Positions 34,470 to 45,690 of a stretch of DNA of 64,000 nucleotides are shown here, in pieces. The notes beneath the pieces were generated by a model. It worked only from the letters and a program-made list of their open reading frames with translations. It was not told where the DNA came from and ran no database searches. The stretch covers positions 1,798,001-1,862,000 of the forward strand of contig WJXW01000007.1 of the NCBI GenBank assembly GCA_015832175.1, read 5' to 3'. The translations under genes were made by a program, and so were the position numbers. The stretch's first letter is position 1, and every line of letters starts with the position of its first letter. Source of the stretch: Paraphaeosphaeria minitans (lineage: Eukaryota > Ascomycota > Dothideomycetes > Pleosporales > Didymosphaeriaceae).

Positions 34470-36363
34470 CTAAGGTCGGACCGAAAACCTCGCCTGCAGC
34501 TTCTTGTTCATGCTGAAATGCTTTACAAGTAGCGAAACTGCCAGCGCGCTGGCGGAAAGGGCTGTGATCAAGATGAACACGGTGCGGAAGCCGTGCATGT
34601 ACGACTCCAGAATGGCCGTCTTTCGGGCATCGTCGGCCGCCATGGTGCGTAGGACGTAGATGTATCGCTCCGAATCGTGCGCAATTTCCGTTGGAAGTCC
34701 ATAGAAGGAAAGCTTGCTGGACATGGCGTTGGTGAAGGCGGTTCCGCTGATAGCGACGCCCAACGGCATGCCTAGGCTGCGCATGAAAGCGTACATGCAA
34801 GCCGACATAGTGGCATCATCAGCCCTGCTGATTGCTTGGATGCCGACGTTCAAACTCGTGAGGACTTTCCCGAAACCGACCCCCATTATCCCAAGAGCGA
34901 CGGCAAGCACGACATACTTGGTATGCAAGTCGATCAAGATCAACAACCCACAGCCAAGTGTGACGAGCACCCACCCCATCCAGATAGCCCAGCGGAAGGA
35001 ACCGAGACGAGTGGTCAGCGCCGCAACAACGATGGAGCCTGGCAACAGCAGGAAGACGGCTGGGAAGAGCTCGATTCCTGCGCGGATCGGCGACGAGCCT
35101 CGGACCGACATGCAATAGAAGGGCACGTAATACAGCGCGGAAAGGAGCTGGAGAAAACGTTAGTCGATTTATTACTGGCATACATGTGTTGGCTTACGAC
35201 TATACCGTTCACCAATGCGCAGTAGAACGCTGCAATGGAAGACAAGCAGTTGAAGATCGACATGGATATCAGGCTTCGGGGACGGTTCCACAGCTGCCAT
35301 ACCACGAAAGCAACAACGCCGGCCAGACCTAATGTGATAGGAGCAAGCGTCTGCACCGATGACCAGGCATACTGGATCCCACCCCAAGAAAGGCCAATGA
35401 GGAAGGTGGTCGTGCTCCCCAGGAACAGCACTGCGCCGATCCAGTCCGTCTGCCTGAGCTTCTGAGCGAGTGTGAGCTTGGCTACTGCGTTGAGCCTGAT
35501 GAAGACGGAAGCGAGCACCAATCCGAGAAAACAGAACGGGAAGTTGACATAGAAACACCAACGCCATGTCGCATGCTGAACGAAGGCACCTCCGACGACC
35601 GGTCCGATGATGGTGCCTACGGCCCAAGCACCCAAGACGATGGCGAAGTACTTGGGGCGGAATCTCAACGGCACGATGTCGCAGAAGATGACTTGGCTGA
35701 GGGTGATGATACCTCCACCGCCGACACCTTGGATGCTTCGGCCAACGAGCATGACTGTAAAGTCGTTCGCGACAGCACAGAGTATGGTTCCGACCGTAAA
35801 GAATGTGAGCGAAAGTATGAGAAGCTGTTGGCGGCCGAAGAAGTTGGACACGGAAGCGATGATAGGCTGGAACACTGCACTGGACAGGAGGTATGAAGTT
35901 CCCGTCCAAAGGGCGTCAATGGCCGTGCCGTTCAAGGACTGTGTGATTTGCTATCGACGAGTATCAGTGACAGCGGCAATGCAGTATGTGAAGTGCAGCT
36001 CACTGGAAGGACAGTGACCAGGATGGTGGAGTCCAAAGCCACCATGAGCGAGATGATGGAAAGACTGATCATGATGCTCCACTCTTTCCTCTCTGGCTTC
36101 CAGTCCACGGCGGGCATCTCCGATTTCTCGACATCCATCGTGGTTGAGGACACGAATGAGTCGGTCGTGACGGGTGTTTCGGTGTCGTTGCCCGTCTTGA
36201 GCGTCGCTTCTGGCGGTGCGATATGGGAGACAGTGATATTGCGCGGAAGGTAAAGGGTGCTTGTAGAGGCCTCGATTGGTGACGCTGGAGAGTCTTCTGG
36301 AACGACTATAGTCTCCAAACTTGCACTCCCGGAGCTAGCCTGGGCTGGCAAAGGACCCGCCAT
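34470..36363 (-). CDS. MFS drug:H+ antiporter, 14-TM (DHA2 type)
   Basis: Three exons (36363-36004, 35938-35198, 35147-34470) give 592 residues with about 14 membrane segments. A polar N-terminal tail of ~95 residues is followed by the DHA2 motif LDSTILVTVLPSLNG, where the intron falls inside the motif. Then come ALWTGTSYLLSSAVFQP, the motif A-like FFGRQQLLI and GRSIQGVGGGGIITL, and the antiporter motif C-like GTIIGPVVGGAFVQH with WRWCFYVNFP. Members export toxic compounds or secondary metabolites. No biosynthetic cluster surrounds it, so general drug resistance is the simpler reading. A TAGGTAGGTAC element lies 120 bp upstream of the start. Confidence 0.94.
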
Positions 36364-38413
36364 TGTTGCGGGTGTGACTGTGATGGTGGTTCTTTCCCGT
36401 TGGCCGAGTCACAACTTCCGTTTGTGGGCCACAACCTCAGGAAGGAGCGAACAAAGCACAGCACAGACGATCTCTCGGTGATTAGGTAGGTACTGAAATC
36501 GCGGCTATTGTCGCAATTGAGCGGGGAAGTCTCGTGTTGCGGCGGGTACTGTGGAGGGGGAGTCAACTTGGGGTCGGGCGCCTTCTTCTGCGACCTTTAA
36601 ACCATCGCTCGAGACTCACATTCACCTCTGCAGCCCTTTACCTACGCCTGGCTCGCCGCTCAGCGCCAAGAAGAATGCGCCAGCCCCCACCCAAATTGCC
36701 GCTTCGTGGTCTAAACACAGCCTTACGTTCGCGATCCACCACCATGGGCTATAAATGTGGTGTGGACCGGCGCCCAACACCCTGCTTCGGGTTGAACGAG
36801 GCCTCCGACTACCTAGCCTTGTGCGTCACCTCACCCATCTTTACCCTGACGGCTCTGACCGCATCTCCATCTTGATTCGCGAGCCTCGCGCTCACTGATG
36901 GGCTTCTGTGACGCCGCACCACGTCCCTGCTATTCTGAGCTGGCATGGTGGTGTTGACATATGCATCGTGTACACTACCGAGACCCGCGCGTTGCTTATT
37001 CGCTCGCTCCCATTCACCATGCCAGCCCTGCTTAGCCCGAGACACCAATCGATTTCGGTCGAGAAGAACAATCCCTACCGCACCAGGATTGCTTCCAACG
37101 AGGGTGTGGTCGATGGGGCTTAGTTTAGCAAAGACGTCAGTATGGCTTACGCCAATGCACGTGGGTCGGGGCTGATTGCAGTGCGCGATACACACTGTGT
37201 TCGATACAGATGTGTGCGCTACATACTGTGCACAATACATGCTGTGCGCGATACATGCTGTGCGCAGTATCGAGCTGTATCCTCGGGTTTCACCAAGGAC
37301 AACATCATTCACACAAAGAACGCACTCCGAAAGCTGACTGTTTTGACGACACTTTGTCTCTGGACAACCTCGGTGCAGTGCTGTCGTGTACGTTGCGCAG
37401 CCGACTGCCCAGACGATTCGCACTGCTTCGTCCCAACGACCAGCGCCGACGATCATTCAGACTAAACAAAACTCGAATTCTCGTTGGTGGATGCATTCGC
37501 AAGGATGAAACATGGAGAATATGCCGATTTCTATCTACAGTACCCTCCTTACCATTCTCGTGGTACGGTTGTGCGACTACATCACTCTCTCATTCGCTAG
37601 AGCGATGGAATACTGCATGCACTGCGAACGTTTGCCAATCTCACCCCCACCTTCCTATACGCAAGGCATACATTCACAATTGCCACCCACACCTAATAAG
37701 AAGCGTACTAGCATGAGTGTGCTAAATTATTCATATCTTGCAAACTGCGCCACCAAAATCTACGTGCGTTGTCCCGAGCCACTGGTATACCCGGTGATCT
37801 AGACAAGCATCAATGGCTTGACGCCTTTCCCGGAAGCGTCGCCCAGAGCGTGCGGTTCGTGGTCCTCGCCTAATAATCTTGAAAGATAGTAGATACCTAA
37901 TGCATTCGCGAGTGTCAGCCAGTCTGTCTAGAAGTCGAGAATGGCATCATGGCTGACCAGCCCTGTACATTGGCATCAAGAGACGATGCCTTCTTCATCT
38001 CAGCTGTCAAAACGAATGCTGGGAACGTGGGGCTCCCGACAGCAGTGCTTCGTTGTAAAGTGGTTACAAGGAATGGTACTGGCCCTCACCGCAGTCGCCT
38101 ATCGCTCTGAGGAACAGAAGGCGCAGCAAATGTACGTTGGACCGCGAGGATCGTGATGGTGATGGCTGTGTGGATCTTGCTTATCTCAGCCTATCTCAGC
38201 TGGGCACCCTTGGCTGACTGCCATAGTAAACACTAGTAAGTTACATCCGTACCTATTTTCAAGTGCTGATGTACGTATACAAGTTGCAAGAAGGTCCCGC
38301 CGATGAAAGGCACTCCACTTTGACTTTCTTTGCACTTCTTGCTTAGGCGTCTTCATATATCACACCAAAACATAACGACTTGATCACGTCATATACACGA
38401 CCATCTCTTCCCC
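36364..38413. other. Two-kilobase gene-poor stretch
   Basis: No ORF with a family pattern on either strand, although open frames up to 215 codons occur by chance at 36809-37456. It contains the 16-17 bp repeat array at 37183-37266 and a small duplication of CTATCTCAGC near 38185-38205. It holds the divergent promoters of the MFS transporter and the DUF829 gene. Confidence 0.5.
37183..37266. repeat. Degenerate 16-17 bp tandem repeat, about five copies
   Basis: Units resemble CGATACATGCTGTGCG with changes; the last two copies are almost identical. No ORF uses it convincingly. Confidence 0.7.
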
Positions 38414-39358
38414 ATGCCAGCATCAAGGCGCACCGCTATCCCCGGATTCACACTCATCGCCCCCACCATCTGGAAACAGCGATCGAATAACGGCAGGGAA
38501 ACTTTCTCCAATAACGACCCTCCATCGCTGATAATCGTACTGCCTTGGACGGGGGCACACGGTCGTCATGTCGTAAAATATACCGAGGCCTACCAAACCA
38601 TATTTCCATCCGCATCTATCCTCTGCATCACCACGTCGACGAAAGACCTCTGCCTGCGATCGTCGAAAAGAAAGCAGCAGCGCCTCCAGCCCGCCGTCGC
38701 ACACATAATAGAGCACGTCGAAAGTAATAACGACGGTGCGAACATACTCGTCCACGCCTTTTCAGAAGGCGGCTCCAACAAAGCGGTCGAGCTTGCAGAG
38801 GTATACTCTCGCACTACCGGCACAAGACTCCCGTGCTCAGCCTTGTGTCTCGACAGCACCCCCGGTCACCCTCGATACCTACGCCTCTGCAACGCGCTCA
38901 AAAAGTCCCTCCCACCCATCCCAATACTGAACTGCACCGGCTTGCTTGTCGGAAGTGCATTGCTAGGCGGCATCTGGATCCTCTACAACTGCATCAAAGG
39001 CTACGACAACAACGTCATCTCGCGCACGCGTCGCCGGCTGCAGGACCCAGATCACTGGGACCCAACGGCGCCGCGTTGTTACTTCTACTCCAAGGAAGAC
39101 CAGCTCATTACTTGGAAGGACATAAGGGAACATGTAGGCGAGGCTGTGAGGTTAGGCGCGCCGGTCATGGATGTTTGCTTCGAGGACACCGCGCATTGCA
39201 AGCATGCTGCGATGCATCCGGATAGGTATTGGGGTGCTGTGGCGTTGACGTGGAAGAGGACGTTTAGTAACAAAGAGAAGAGGGGGTCGAGGTTCGATCT
39301 GCAGAGTGGTGGTGGTGGCAGGACACTAGTGGTCATCGAGAAGCAGGCCATGTCTTAG
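38414..39358 (+). CDS. DUF829/TMEM53-family alpha/beta hydrolase-like protein
   Basis: Single-exon gene of 314 residues from the ATG at 38414. The fold reads as alpha/beta hydrolase: IIVLPWTGAHGRHVVKY at the first strand, SILCITTSTKDLCL, the nucleophile-like ILVHAFSEGGSNK (Ser in a FSEGG elbow), CLDSTPGHP, the acidic turn FYSKEDQLITW, and a late histidine in DTAHCKHAAMHPDRYW. This is the layout of DUF829/TMEM53, proteins of the nuclear envelope or other membranes with unclear activity. A hydrophobic segment near residue 175-190 (LLVGSALLGGIWILYN) could be a membrane anchor. Family call is confident; activity is unknown. Confidence 0.88.
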   Translation: MPASRRTAIPGFTLIAPTIWKQRSNNGRETFSNNDPPSLIIVLPWTGAHGRHVVKYTEAYQTIFPSASILCITTSTKDLCLRSSKRKQQRLQPAVAHIIEHVESNNDGANILVHAFSEGGSNKAVELAEVYSRTTGTRLPCSALCLDSTPGHPRYLRLCNALKKSLPPIPILNCTGLLVGSALLGGIWILYNCIKGYDNNVISRTRRRLQDPDHWDPTAPRCYFYSKEDQLITWKDIREHVGEAVRLGAPVMDVCFEDTAHCKHAAMHPDRYWGAVALTWKRTFSNKEKRGSRFDLQSGGGGRTLVVIEKQAMS

Positions 39359-40500
39359 AGTGGCCTTCTACCGTGCACAAAAAGTCGTGCGCTTGTCTTG
39401 TCTTGTCTTTTTTTTGTCGTATATTCCCAGCGGTTTTCTGGTGCTCTGCATCATCTCTTCTGCGCTTCGCAATGCTGATGGGCAATCTAAAACTATACCA
39501 TCATGATTTCATGCGCATGGCTGCCTTGTTGTGAGTCAAAGATGGAAGTCACATATCCAATGCAAATGGGCAGACGCAACAGACATCACAGTCCTGACTC
39601 ATGTTGGCTTTCTTCGAAGGCTTTCATGTTCGATGAGCACAAATCATTCGGGATGGCATTGCCCTCTACAGCGCCATAACACAATCTCGCCAATGTGACA
39701 TCGTGTTCCTTCGTGCCGCTCTCTCTTACGCATACTGTGCTACCAGCTTGAATACATAAAAGTAAGAATGAAAAGATGCCATCGCACTGACCGACGTTGT
39801 CAAAGTACAAATGAAGCTGCGACACACGCCACCCGCTCGCGAACGTCAAGACTGGCAATACTACGCGTGTGCTTGATTCTGACGTGAGAGTCCATGTCCG
39901 GAAAACACGGAACCGAATTGAACGTGAATTGTTGCGCAGTGTCTGGAACCACCACTTGTGGGTATACCTAGCCCAAGTGGTAAAGCGTGCGGTAATCGCA
40001 GCATCACGACCGGGCATACGAAGACCACTGATGATCTACCGTAATGTGTGCCATCCAGAATCAAGATTTCTCCTCGTCAAGTCGCGAGCTCGCGGGTGCT
40101 CGCGCAACCTCCCCCCCTCCCAAAAAAAAAACAATGCTCCAGCCCCTTCGTAGCCCGAAATCGCCCGTCGTGTCAAAAGTGCCAGCGCCGAGAATACTCC
40201 GTCGCCACAGACCGGACAACCTGTGGTACACCGCCATAGGCCCAAACGCAGCGAATTCGATCGTCCCGGGGGAAACTCGTGCAAGCTTGAAACTCGCATC
40301 GGGTTTGGGTGAAGAATTTTGCCCTGGCTTTGACTATGCGGTGGTGTAGCATGTTCGGGCGTGTCTCGGGGTTTGCGACGCGTGCGACTTTAAAGAGTGC
40401 CATCGCCTCGCCCGATTATTCCAAGAAGCAGCATAGCATCGCATCGCATCGCACCTACACCTGCACATACATCAATCAACAAGCTACTTGCTCTCTCTAA
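39359..40500. other. Intergenic region
   Basis: No supported gene. The longest minus-strand frame (39586-40017) lacks any family pattern. A poly-A tract lies near 40124-40133, and CATCG-type short repeats precede the small ORF at 40501. Confidence 0.5.
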
Positions 40501-40827
40501 ATGAACATACAAGAAGACACCATTGTCCCCGTCGTTTCGATCCCAAAACCATCCACCAGCTACATTTCGAACTCCAACATGGACGCTGCAACCAACAAGC
40601 CTACCACGCTTCGCCAGTCCTCCGACTTCAGCGTCGCGAGCAGCACATCGTCAAAGCGCTCGATCCGGGTCGCGGCTTCGTCGTTTCGCGCCGCCCTGAA
40701 GAAGCCATTCAGAGGGTGGACGAAGGAGGCGCTGTGGGCGAAGTCGAGCCTCGACGATGTATACAACTTTCCGAGCGTGAGGAGGAGAGGTGCTGGAGAG
40801 GAAGCCACCGAGGGTCTCGAACATTGA
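40501..40827 (+). CDS. Small basic Ser-rich protein of unknown function, 108 aa
   Basis: Single frame from the ATG at 40501, preceded by an A-rich and pyrimidine-rich leader typical of fungal starts. The first half is Ser/Thr/Pro-rich; the centre reads SVASSTSSKRSIRVAASS, then FRAALKKPFRGWTKEALW, a basic amphipathic stretch; the end is charged. There is no signal peptide or membrane segment. T-rich DNA follows downstream from 40980. I do not recognise a family, and it may be lineage-specific. Confidence 0.45.
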   Translation: MNIQEDTIVPVVSIPKPSTSYISNSNMDAATNKPTTLRQSSDFSVASSTSSKRSIRVAASSFRAALKKPFRGWTKEALWAKSSLDDVYNFPSVRRRGAGEEATEGLEH

Positions 40828-41212
40828 ATGGTTGGAAACGCGCTGCATCGGCGGTCTGGAGCAGGCCAAATGGATTCGACGGAGACATCTCGGGGATCCA
40901 TCGGACGGAATCACTTCATGGCAAGACGATGGGGCGGGTGTGAGTGGGGAGGGCACTCCAGGAGAGAGAACATTACGGACTTTTTATTCCTTTGATTTTT
41001 TTTCTTTTTTGGGAGCGCATATACCATGTTTTAGCGCTTTGTTTGTGCATTTGGTCTTTTTGGGTCGTCTTTGGATGATTGAGGCCGTACTCTGATTCTA
41101 CACGTCGCTATCACCAGCGGTGTATTTCGCGACGCAATAAAATCTTCGCTGTCGCAATGATTGAAAGTCTTTGGCCTTCGCTATAGGATTTCCTTGAGTT
41201 ACTGTTCTGTTG
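40828..41212. other. Intergenic region
   Basis: Convergent spacer between the small Ser-rich ORF and the alpha/beta hydrolase. It contains T-rich tracts near 40980-41010 that may belong to 3' processing. Confidence 0.5.
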
Positions 41213-42205
41213 CTATTTGCCATCTGGGCTTATCTGGTTCCAAAAAGCAGTGATGGCAGTAGCGACTTCTGGCACGTTGTCCCTAACTACACCATGCCCA
41301 GCGCCTAAGACAACTTTTACATTCGTGATACCAACATCCCGCAGAGTCTGCTCATTCACTATGCCGTCTAGCTCACCCAAGATAGCCAACGAAGGAATCC
41401 CAGTGCGTGCAGCCTCAGAAAAGGCATCGTGATTGTCGAAAACACCGCCATCACGAATGATCCCAACGACGGACGCTGCATGCCCTGCGTGCTTCTGCAA
41501 CTGCCATCTCTTTATTGCCGGAGCCACAACTTGACCCTTTGCAACCCGCTCCTCCCAATCCTCCGGCACCACAAGCTGGCCGCCTTCGAGCCAGCCGTGC
41601 ACCCATTTCTGTGCAGCAGTCTCGTCGCTATCACCGCGCACATGGCCCTGCTCTTCAGCGCTCAGATCTGACATCCGCATGAGCCCAGCTGGTGCGACGA
41701 GAGTGAAACTTCTCACTTTTTTCGAGTGCGATGCAACATATGCCGGCGACAACGCTCCGCCAAACGAGTATCCGATGAGGTGCACGGTAGGCCAATTCAG
41801 TTGATCCAGCAGCGCATCTATCAGGTCATGGAACAGATGCTGTTCATGCGGACGGTATGGTGTGTCGCTCAAACCGTGACCCCAGTGATCGAAGAGCACA
41901 AAATGAGTCTGCGGAAACGCCTTTTGCAGGGCGCGAACCAGAGGAAGGAGGCCTAGAGCTGGGGTCTGCACTCCATGGATGAGCAGTACGCGGTCCGGTG
42001 CCGTAGAGCCATTGCCGGGCACAGATGGGAGGATGTCATAGTACGCAGCTTTCCCATTGGCCGTATGTAAATATTTTGCAGGCGGCAGGAGAGTACCAAA
42101 GGTATCGGTGAAAGCTGATTCGGTGGGGCCAAGGATCGGCGGCTTTTCCTCAACACTTTTTTGTCCTGGGCGAGGAAGCACGAGCTCATTCATGGTGGTA
42201 GACAT
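41213..42205 (-). CDS. Alpha/beta hydrolase fold protein
   Basis: Single-exon frame of 330 residues. The frame is open further upstream but only from a TTG; the first ATG is at 42205 (MSTTMNELVLPRPG). The fold motifs are VLLIHGVQTPALGLLPL (oxyanion HG), LFDHWGHGLSDTPYRPH, the nucleophile elbow LIGYSFGGALSP, the acid in LGELDGIVNEQ and the histidine in GAGHGVVRDN. The set resembles epoxide hydrolase/haloperoxidase-like serine hydrolases in which the histidine ends a HGVVRDNVPEV-type helix. No signal peptide, so it is probably cytosolic. The substrate cannot be told. Confidence 0.9.
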   Translation of the reverse strand: MSTTMNELVLPRPGQKSVEEKPPILGPTESAFTDTFGTLLPPAKYLHTANGKAAYYDILPSVPGNGSTAPDRVLLIHGVQTPALGLLPLVRALQKAFPQTHFVLFDHWGHGLSDTPYRPHEQHLFHDLIDALLDQLNWPTVHLIGYSFGGALSPAYVASHSKKVRSFTLVAPAGLMRMSDLSAEEQGHVRGDSDETAAQKWVHGWLEGGQLVVPEDWEERVAKGQVVAPAIKRWQLQKHAGHAASVVGIIRDGGVFDNHDAFSEAARTGIPSLAILGELDGIVNEQTLRDVGITNVKVVLGAGHGVVRDNVPEVATAITAFWNQISPDGK

Positions 42206-43003
42206 GTTGAAGGAGAGGTGGGAGTTTGAAGATGAATCAGTACGAATGGTCGTGATGCAGCTTTTCTGCTGCTCTGAAATGTAGCGCTGTCTCAACGATA
42301 GGACGCGCGATAGGACTAGTACCTAGGTAACTGAGGCTTACCTAGTTACCGCGTCTGCAACTGTCGCCTGCTACACTTGAAAAGGTTTGAGATAGCTGAC
42401 GAGAGCTCCAGCATCTGGAGCGCGGTTCCGTCGCTCTCATAGCTTTCTGTTCATGTTCATTTGCGCTTAAAGGCTATTGGGCAATCTATTTGGGATGCTG
42501 TTTAGGATGCTGTGTGGCCTGCAAACCTGTACATTTTGATCAGCTTTACTACCGTATGAAAGCCTGAGATTGTCGCGATACAGTGTAATGGGCGTTGTAA
42601 CTGGCGACATCAAATTAATCATGAGAACAGTCGTCCTTGCTTCCAACGAGGCCAAATTCGCATTCGCTTGCTAGTCCCTAGGTAGGTACTTGACGTCATG
42701 ACACTCGTGTCTCAATTCTGGCCTCCATCGCCATGCACCCACCTAACTACACCTACCAACGCCCTGCGCCAGACAATGCGGGCTCAGCCGATGCGAAAAC
42801 CAAGCGAATCAGATGCGCTGATATTGTGGCTGCGGTTTCGCCCAGACTCGCTTTGATGTGAAGATGTAGGACGATCTCGCATTCCTTGAGGCATGATCCC
42901 GGCACTGTCTCACGACCACTACCGTTACAAAGTGTATATATCACTGAAGAGAACTCGAAGATTCGTCCTCGTTACTTGCATCCTAAAGGATTGAGACACG
43001 GCT
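42206..43003. promoter_or_regulatory. Divergent intergenic region with palindromic elements
   Basis: It holds the palindrome TACCTAGGTA (42320-42329) with a partly inverted TTACCTAGTTACC next to it, the element CCTAGGTAGGTACT (42677-42690), and immediately after it a full CRE palindrome TGACGTCA (42691-42698). No gene seen. Confidence 0.6.
42691..42698. promoter_or_regulatory. CRE-type palindrome TGACGTCA
   Basis: Exact eight-base palindrome recognised by ATF/CREB bZIP factors, 305 bp upstream of the four-TM protein gene. Actual binding is inferred. Confidence 0.4.
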
Positions 43004-43636
43004 ATGGCAAAGTTACTTATCCTGTTGCACGTGCTCAACGTGCTTGTTGGCAGCCTGTGTATTGCCATTCTCGGCCCCACAACACACAGCATCGTGGTCA
43101 AGGACAGAGTTGATAGTCTGATTCCCAGCGGTGTCGAATCAACCGGCATGGGTCTGCTCATGTGGGTGGGTTGCGGAGGCATTGTCGACATGTTGCTCTT
43201 GCTGTGCCTCATCAGTGCGAAAGGCTTCCGCCGCAACGAGGTATGTTGACCCTGCAAACGTGAGACAGAACCTGACAGAGCACAGTTGGTCACAGTCAGC
43301 ACTCTTTATTGGAACATGGTCCTTTTTGTCGCGACATTCATTTTCCTCAGGCCCCTGGTCATCCTCAGCTACACCTACTCGGAGAACGACAATTCTTTGA
43401 CTCCGGCAAAATGGGGATGTGAAGCAGGTACCAGTAGCGACGCGCGTTCTCTCTGCCGTAATCTACGAGCGGCGCGGCATCTCCTTATTCCCGCCTTCAT
43501 GTTATCGACAGGCATACCAACACTGGTTTTTTGGATGCGATTCGGAAGACGCAGGCTCGCAACGAATGACCGGGTGGCAGAGGAGGCGCAGTCAACCCAA
43601 CAGAAGAACATAACAAGAGAGGGAAATTGGGGTTAA
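43004..43636 (+). CDS. Four-TM integral membrane protein of unknown function
   Basis: Two exons (43004-43240, 43286-43636) give 195 residues. Membrane segments are LLILLHVLNVLVGSLCIAIL at the N-terminus, GLLMWVGCGGIVDMLLLLCL around 50-70, NMVLFVATFIFLRPLVILSY around 90-110, and LLIPAFMLSTGIPTLVFWM around 150-168. Between the third and fourth is a loop with two cysteines (WGCEAGTSS, SLCRN). The layout resembles fungal MARVEL-like four-helix proteins, but I recognise no specific family. The C-terminus is polar. The intron (45 nt) is normal. Good coding evidence from the splice phase and hydrophobic pattern. Confidence 0.75.
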
Positions 43637-44171
43637 ATGCTCGTTGTTGGACAGTGGCCTGACAGGCATTGCAAGGGGCATCGACTGGGATAGGAATTGC
43701 GGGCGACTATCGATATCAAAAGCGCCATAGCGAACCATGGCAGATATACGCTCAGACAAATCGTTGCCCTGGACCGGTCCCAGATGACAACAGCTGCCCA
43801 CCAGTTGCAAGAGTTCCCCAGAGCAAAGTGTAATTTCGGCATCCTCCGCCAAGCGCTAATTCTGCCCGAACGCGACTCGCGCGTTCACGTTGATGGTGGC
43901 TCGCGTGGGACTAACCATCCTGGGATCTGTCGCTATGGCCGCCGCGGCTCGGGCAATTTCGACCCTGGACCCTTTGCCGCAGTGGATAAAGTCACGATGC
44001 CCTCATGTTGTTGCGATTCTCCACCTTTCCTGGTCGTCGCTCTCTCTCGAAGTCGTTGTCCGTCACTCTTTATGCGGGCTTCACTTCACAGCTATAGGTA
44101 CCTAATACTGATAATACAACAATCAGCACACTCATTACAGACCAACCTTACCTAGTGAACAATCATCAATC
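43637..44171. other. Intergenic region upstream of the GPI-protein gene
   Basis: Contains the palindrome TAGGTACCTA at 44095-44104, 68 bp before the next start. A plus-strand open frame (43697-44155) shows no family pattern. Confidence 0.5.
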
Positions 44172-44978
44172 ATGTCTCCCATTCTCTCGACCCTCTTGTT
44201 CGCGGCTGCCGCGACCGCACAAGTGACGACTTCTATCTGGATGCCATCGCCCTATCAGGAGGACACGCATATCGGTTTCTACGCTTCCGTCGTTGGCGTC
44301 AGCGAGGGAAAGACTACATTGGCTCTCTCATTTGATAACAAAACCGACCTGGCAACTGCCGGGTATATTGTGGAAGATGAGCCCAACACGATGACCTTCT
44401 ACGGAAGCAGCCGCTTCGAAAGTGTCACCACAACCACAAATGTCTTAGACGGACCGGCGCTCACGATGGTATACGGTTGTCAAGAGACGAGCGCGCGGGG
44501 AGGCGTCAGTGTCGGCGCAGTGTGCCGCTTCGCGTCCGAAGGCCCAGCAGTATACTCGAGCATCTGCGAGGAGTACTCAGACTACACCACGACCAGGGAG
44601 TTTGCTTCCGGCGACGACTACACCACCACCATCGACTACCGCACGCGGGTGCCCTCATACTGCAAGTCTGGCTCCACGCTTCCAGAGAGCATCATCGCGA
44701 ACACCTACATGATCGAGCAGGAAGAGATTGCGACTTACCAAGTCGTCATCACCGCCGGCGCAGACAAGCTCAGCGCCACGGCCGGCGCGACGCCATCGAG
44801 CAGCGGCCCCGCACCCACTGGCACAGGCGAATTCATGCTGCACAAGGACCATAAAGCTGGACCCACGGAGACCGGCAGTGCACAGCCAGTGCAGGAGACG
44901 GGGGCCGCTGGCGCTCTGCTGGCGCTGCATCCCGCTCTTGCGGGTCTGGGCGCTGCTGCGATGGCTTTCTTGCTTTAA
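44172..44978 (+). CDS. Predicted GPI-anchored secreted protein
   Basis: Single exon, 268 residues. A signal peptide (MSPILSTLLFAAAATA) is followed by a beta-rich domain with Thr/Tyr-rich repeats (TTTREFASGDDYTTTIDY), four cysteines (YGCQET, VCRFAS, ICEEYS, SYCKSG) and one N-glycosylation site (NKT). A Ser/Thr/Pro/Gly linker precedes a hydrophobic C-terminus (GALLALHPALAGLGAAAMAFLL begins the tail; the last 20 residues lack charge), which is the usual GPI-attachment signal. Such proteins sit in the fungal cell wall or plasma membrane. No enzymatic motif is visible. Confidence 0.85.
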   Translation: MSPILSTLLFAAAATAQVTTSIWMPSPYQEDTHIGFYASVVGVSEGKTTLALSFDNKTDLATAGYIVEDEPNTMTFYGSSRFESVTTTTNVLDGPALTMVYGCQETSARGGVSVGAVCRFASEGPAVYSSICEEYSDYTTTREFASGDDYTTTIDYRTRVPSYCKSGSTLPESIIANTYMIEQEEIATYQVVITAGADKLSATAGATPSSSGPAPTGTGEFMLHKDHKAGPTETGSAQPVQETGAAGALLALHPALAGLGAAAMAFLL

Positions 44979-45690
44979 GCTTTGCCTCGGTTTTCTCCTT
45001 TGTTCCTTTCGACTACGACAATTTATGAAATTCACGTACGGTGAGGAGGATTTGTGACGTCGGCTGGAGAGGGTTGGCATTTGGGCTGGAGAGGAGAGGA
45101 GAGAGTGGGGGAGAAGCCGGATTGCTGCTATGCAAGATCGAATAATGGATGAATATGTGAGATACCCGCAGAAATGCATTGAAGCGATTATAGATACGTG
45201 TGCTGCCCAGTGCGACTGTTGCTTTGTCTGAATGAACGGTTATATGGGGCGTGCGGACGCGTCGACATCTCCTTCGCCCCCAAACCAGAGGTTGCTTATG
45301 CCATGAGACGCCCTCTAGCTCCTCATCAACCTGATCACTTGTTATATCCACCAACAGGCATGTTGACATTAAGCTAATAAGTATTACATTACAGGATCTA
45401 TGGAGCCATGAACCTGGCGGAAAGAGAAGCAAAACTCAACTCTAATCTGACGTCTTGAACACGAGGGGTTTGGCCAGGGTATTACTTCGTAGCAATGAGT
45501 AGCAATGAGAAAACAGGAAGAAAGGAAAACACAACGCCTTTGTCCCCACCGGCGCAAGCCACCATGAGCCCAGAGGTAACCCAAAGGAAACGAAACTCCA
45601 ACCCCTCAGGCAAGAAGCGGCAAGTCTATCCAAGCCACCCCTTGCGAAGGGAGCAAGCAAAACAACAGCAGAACCCCAGCATCCCGCCTC
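44979..45690. other. Convergent intergenic region
   Basis: Nothing supported; short open frames only. Confidence 0.5.

Noticed and set aside
36809..37456. 215-codon minus-strand frame in the gene-poor stretch
   Set aside because: Part of it is a translation of the 16-17 bp tandem array; no family pattern.
39586..40017. 143-codon minus-strand frame
   Set aside because: No signal peptide, domain or splice support; length is within chance for this base composition.
42206..42295. Longer start for the alpha/beta hydrolase
   Set aside because: The open frame begins with TTG and has no ATG until 42205.
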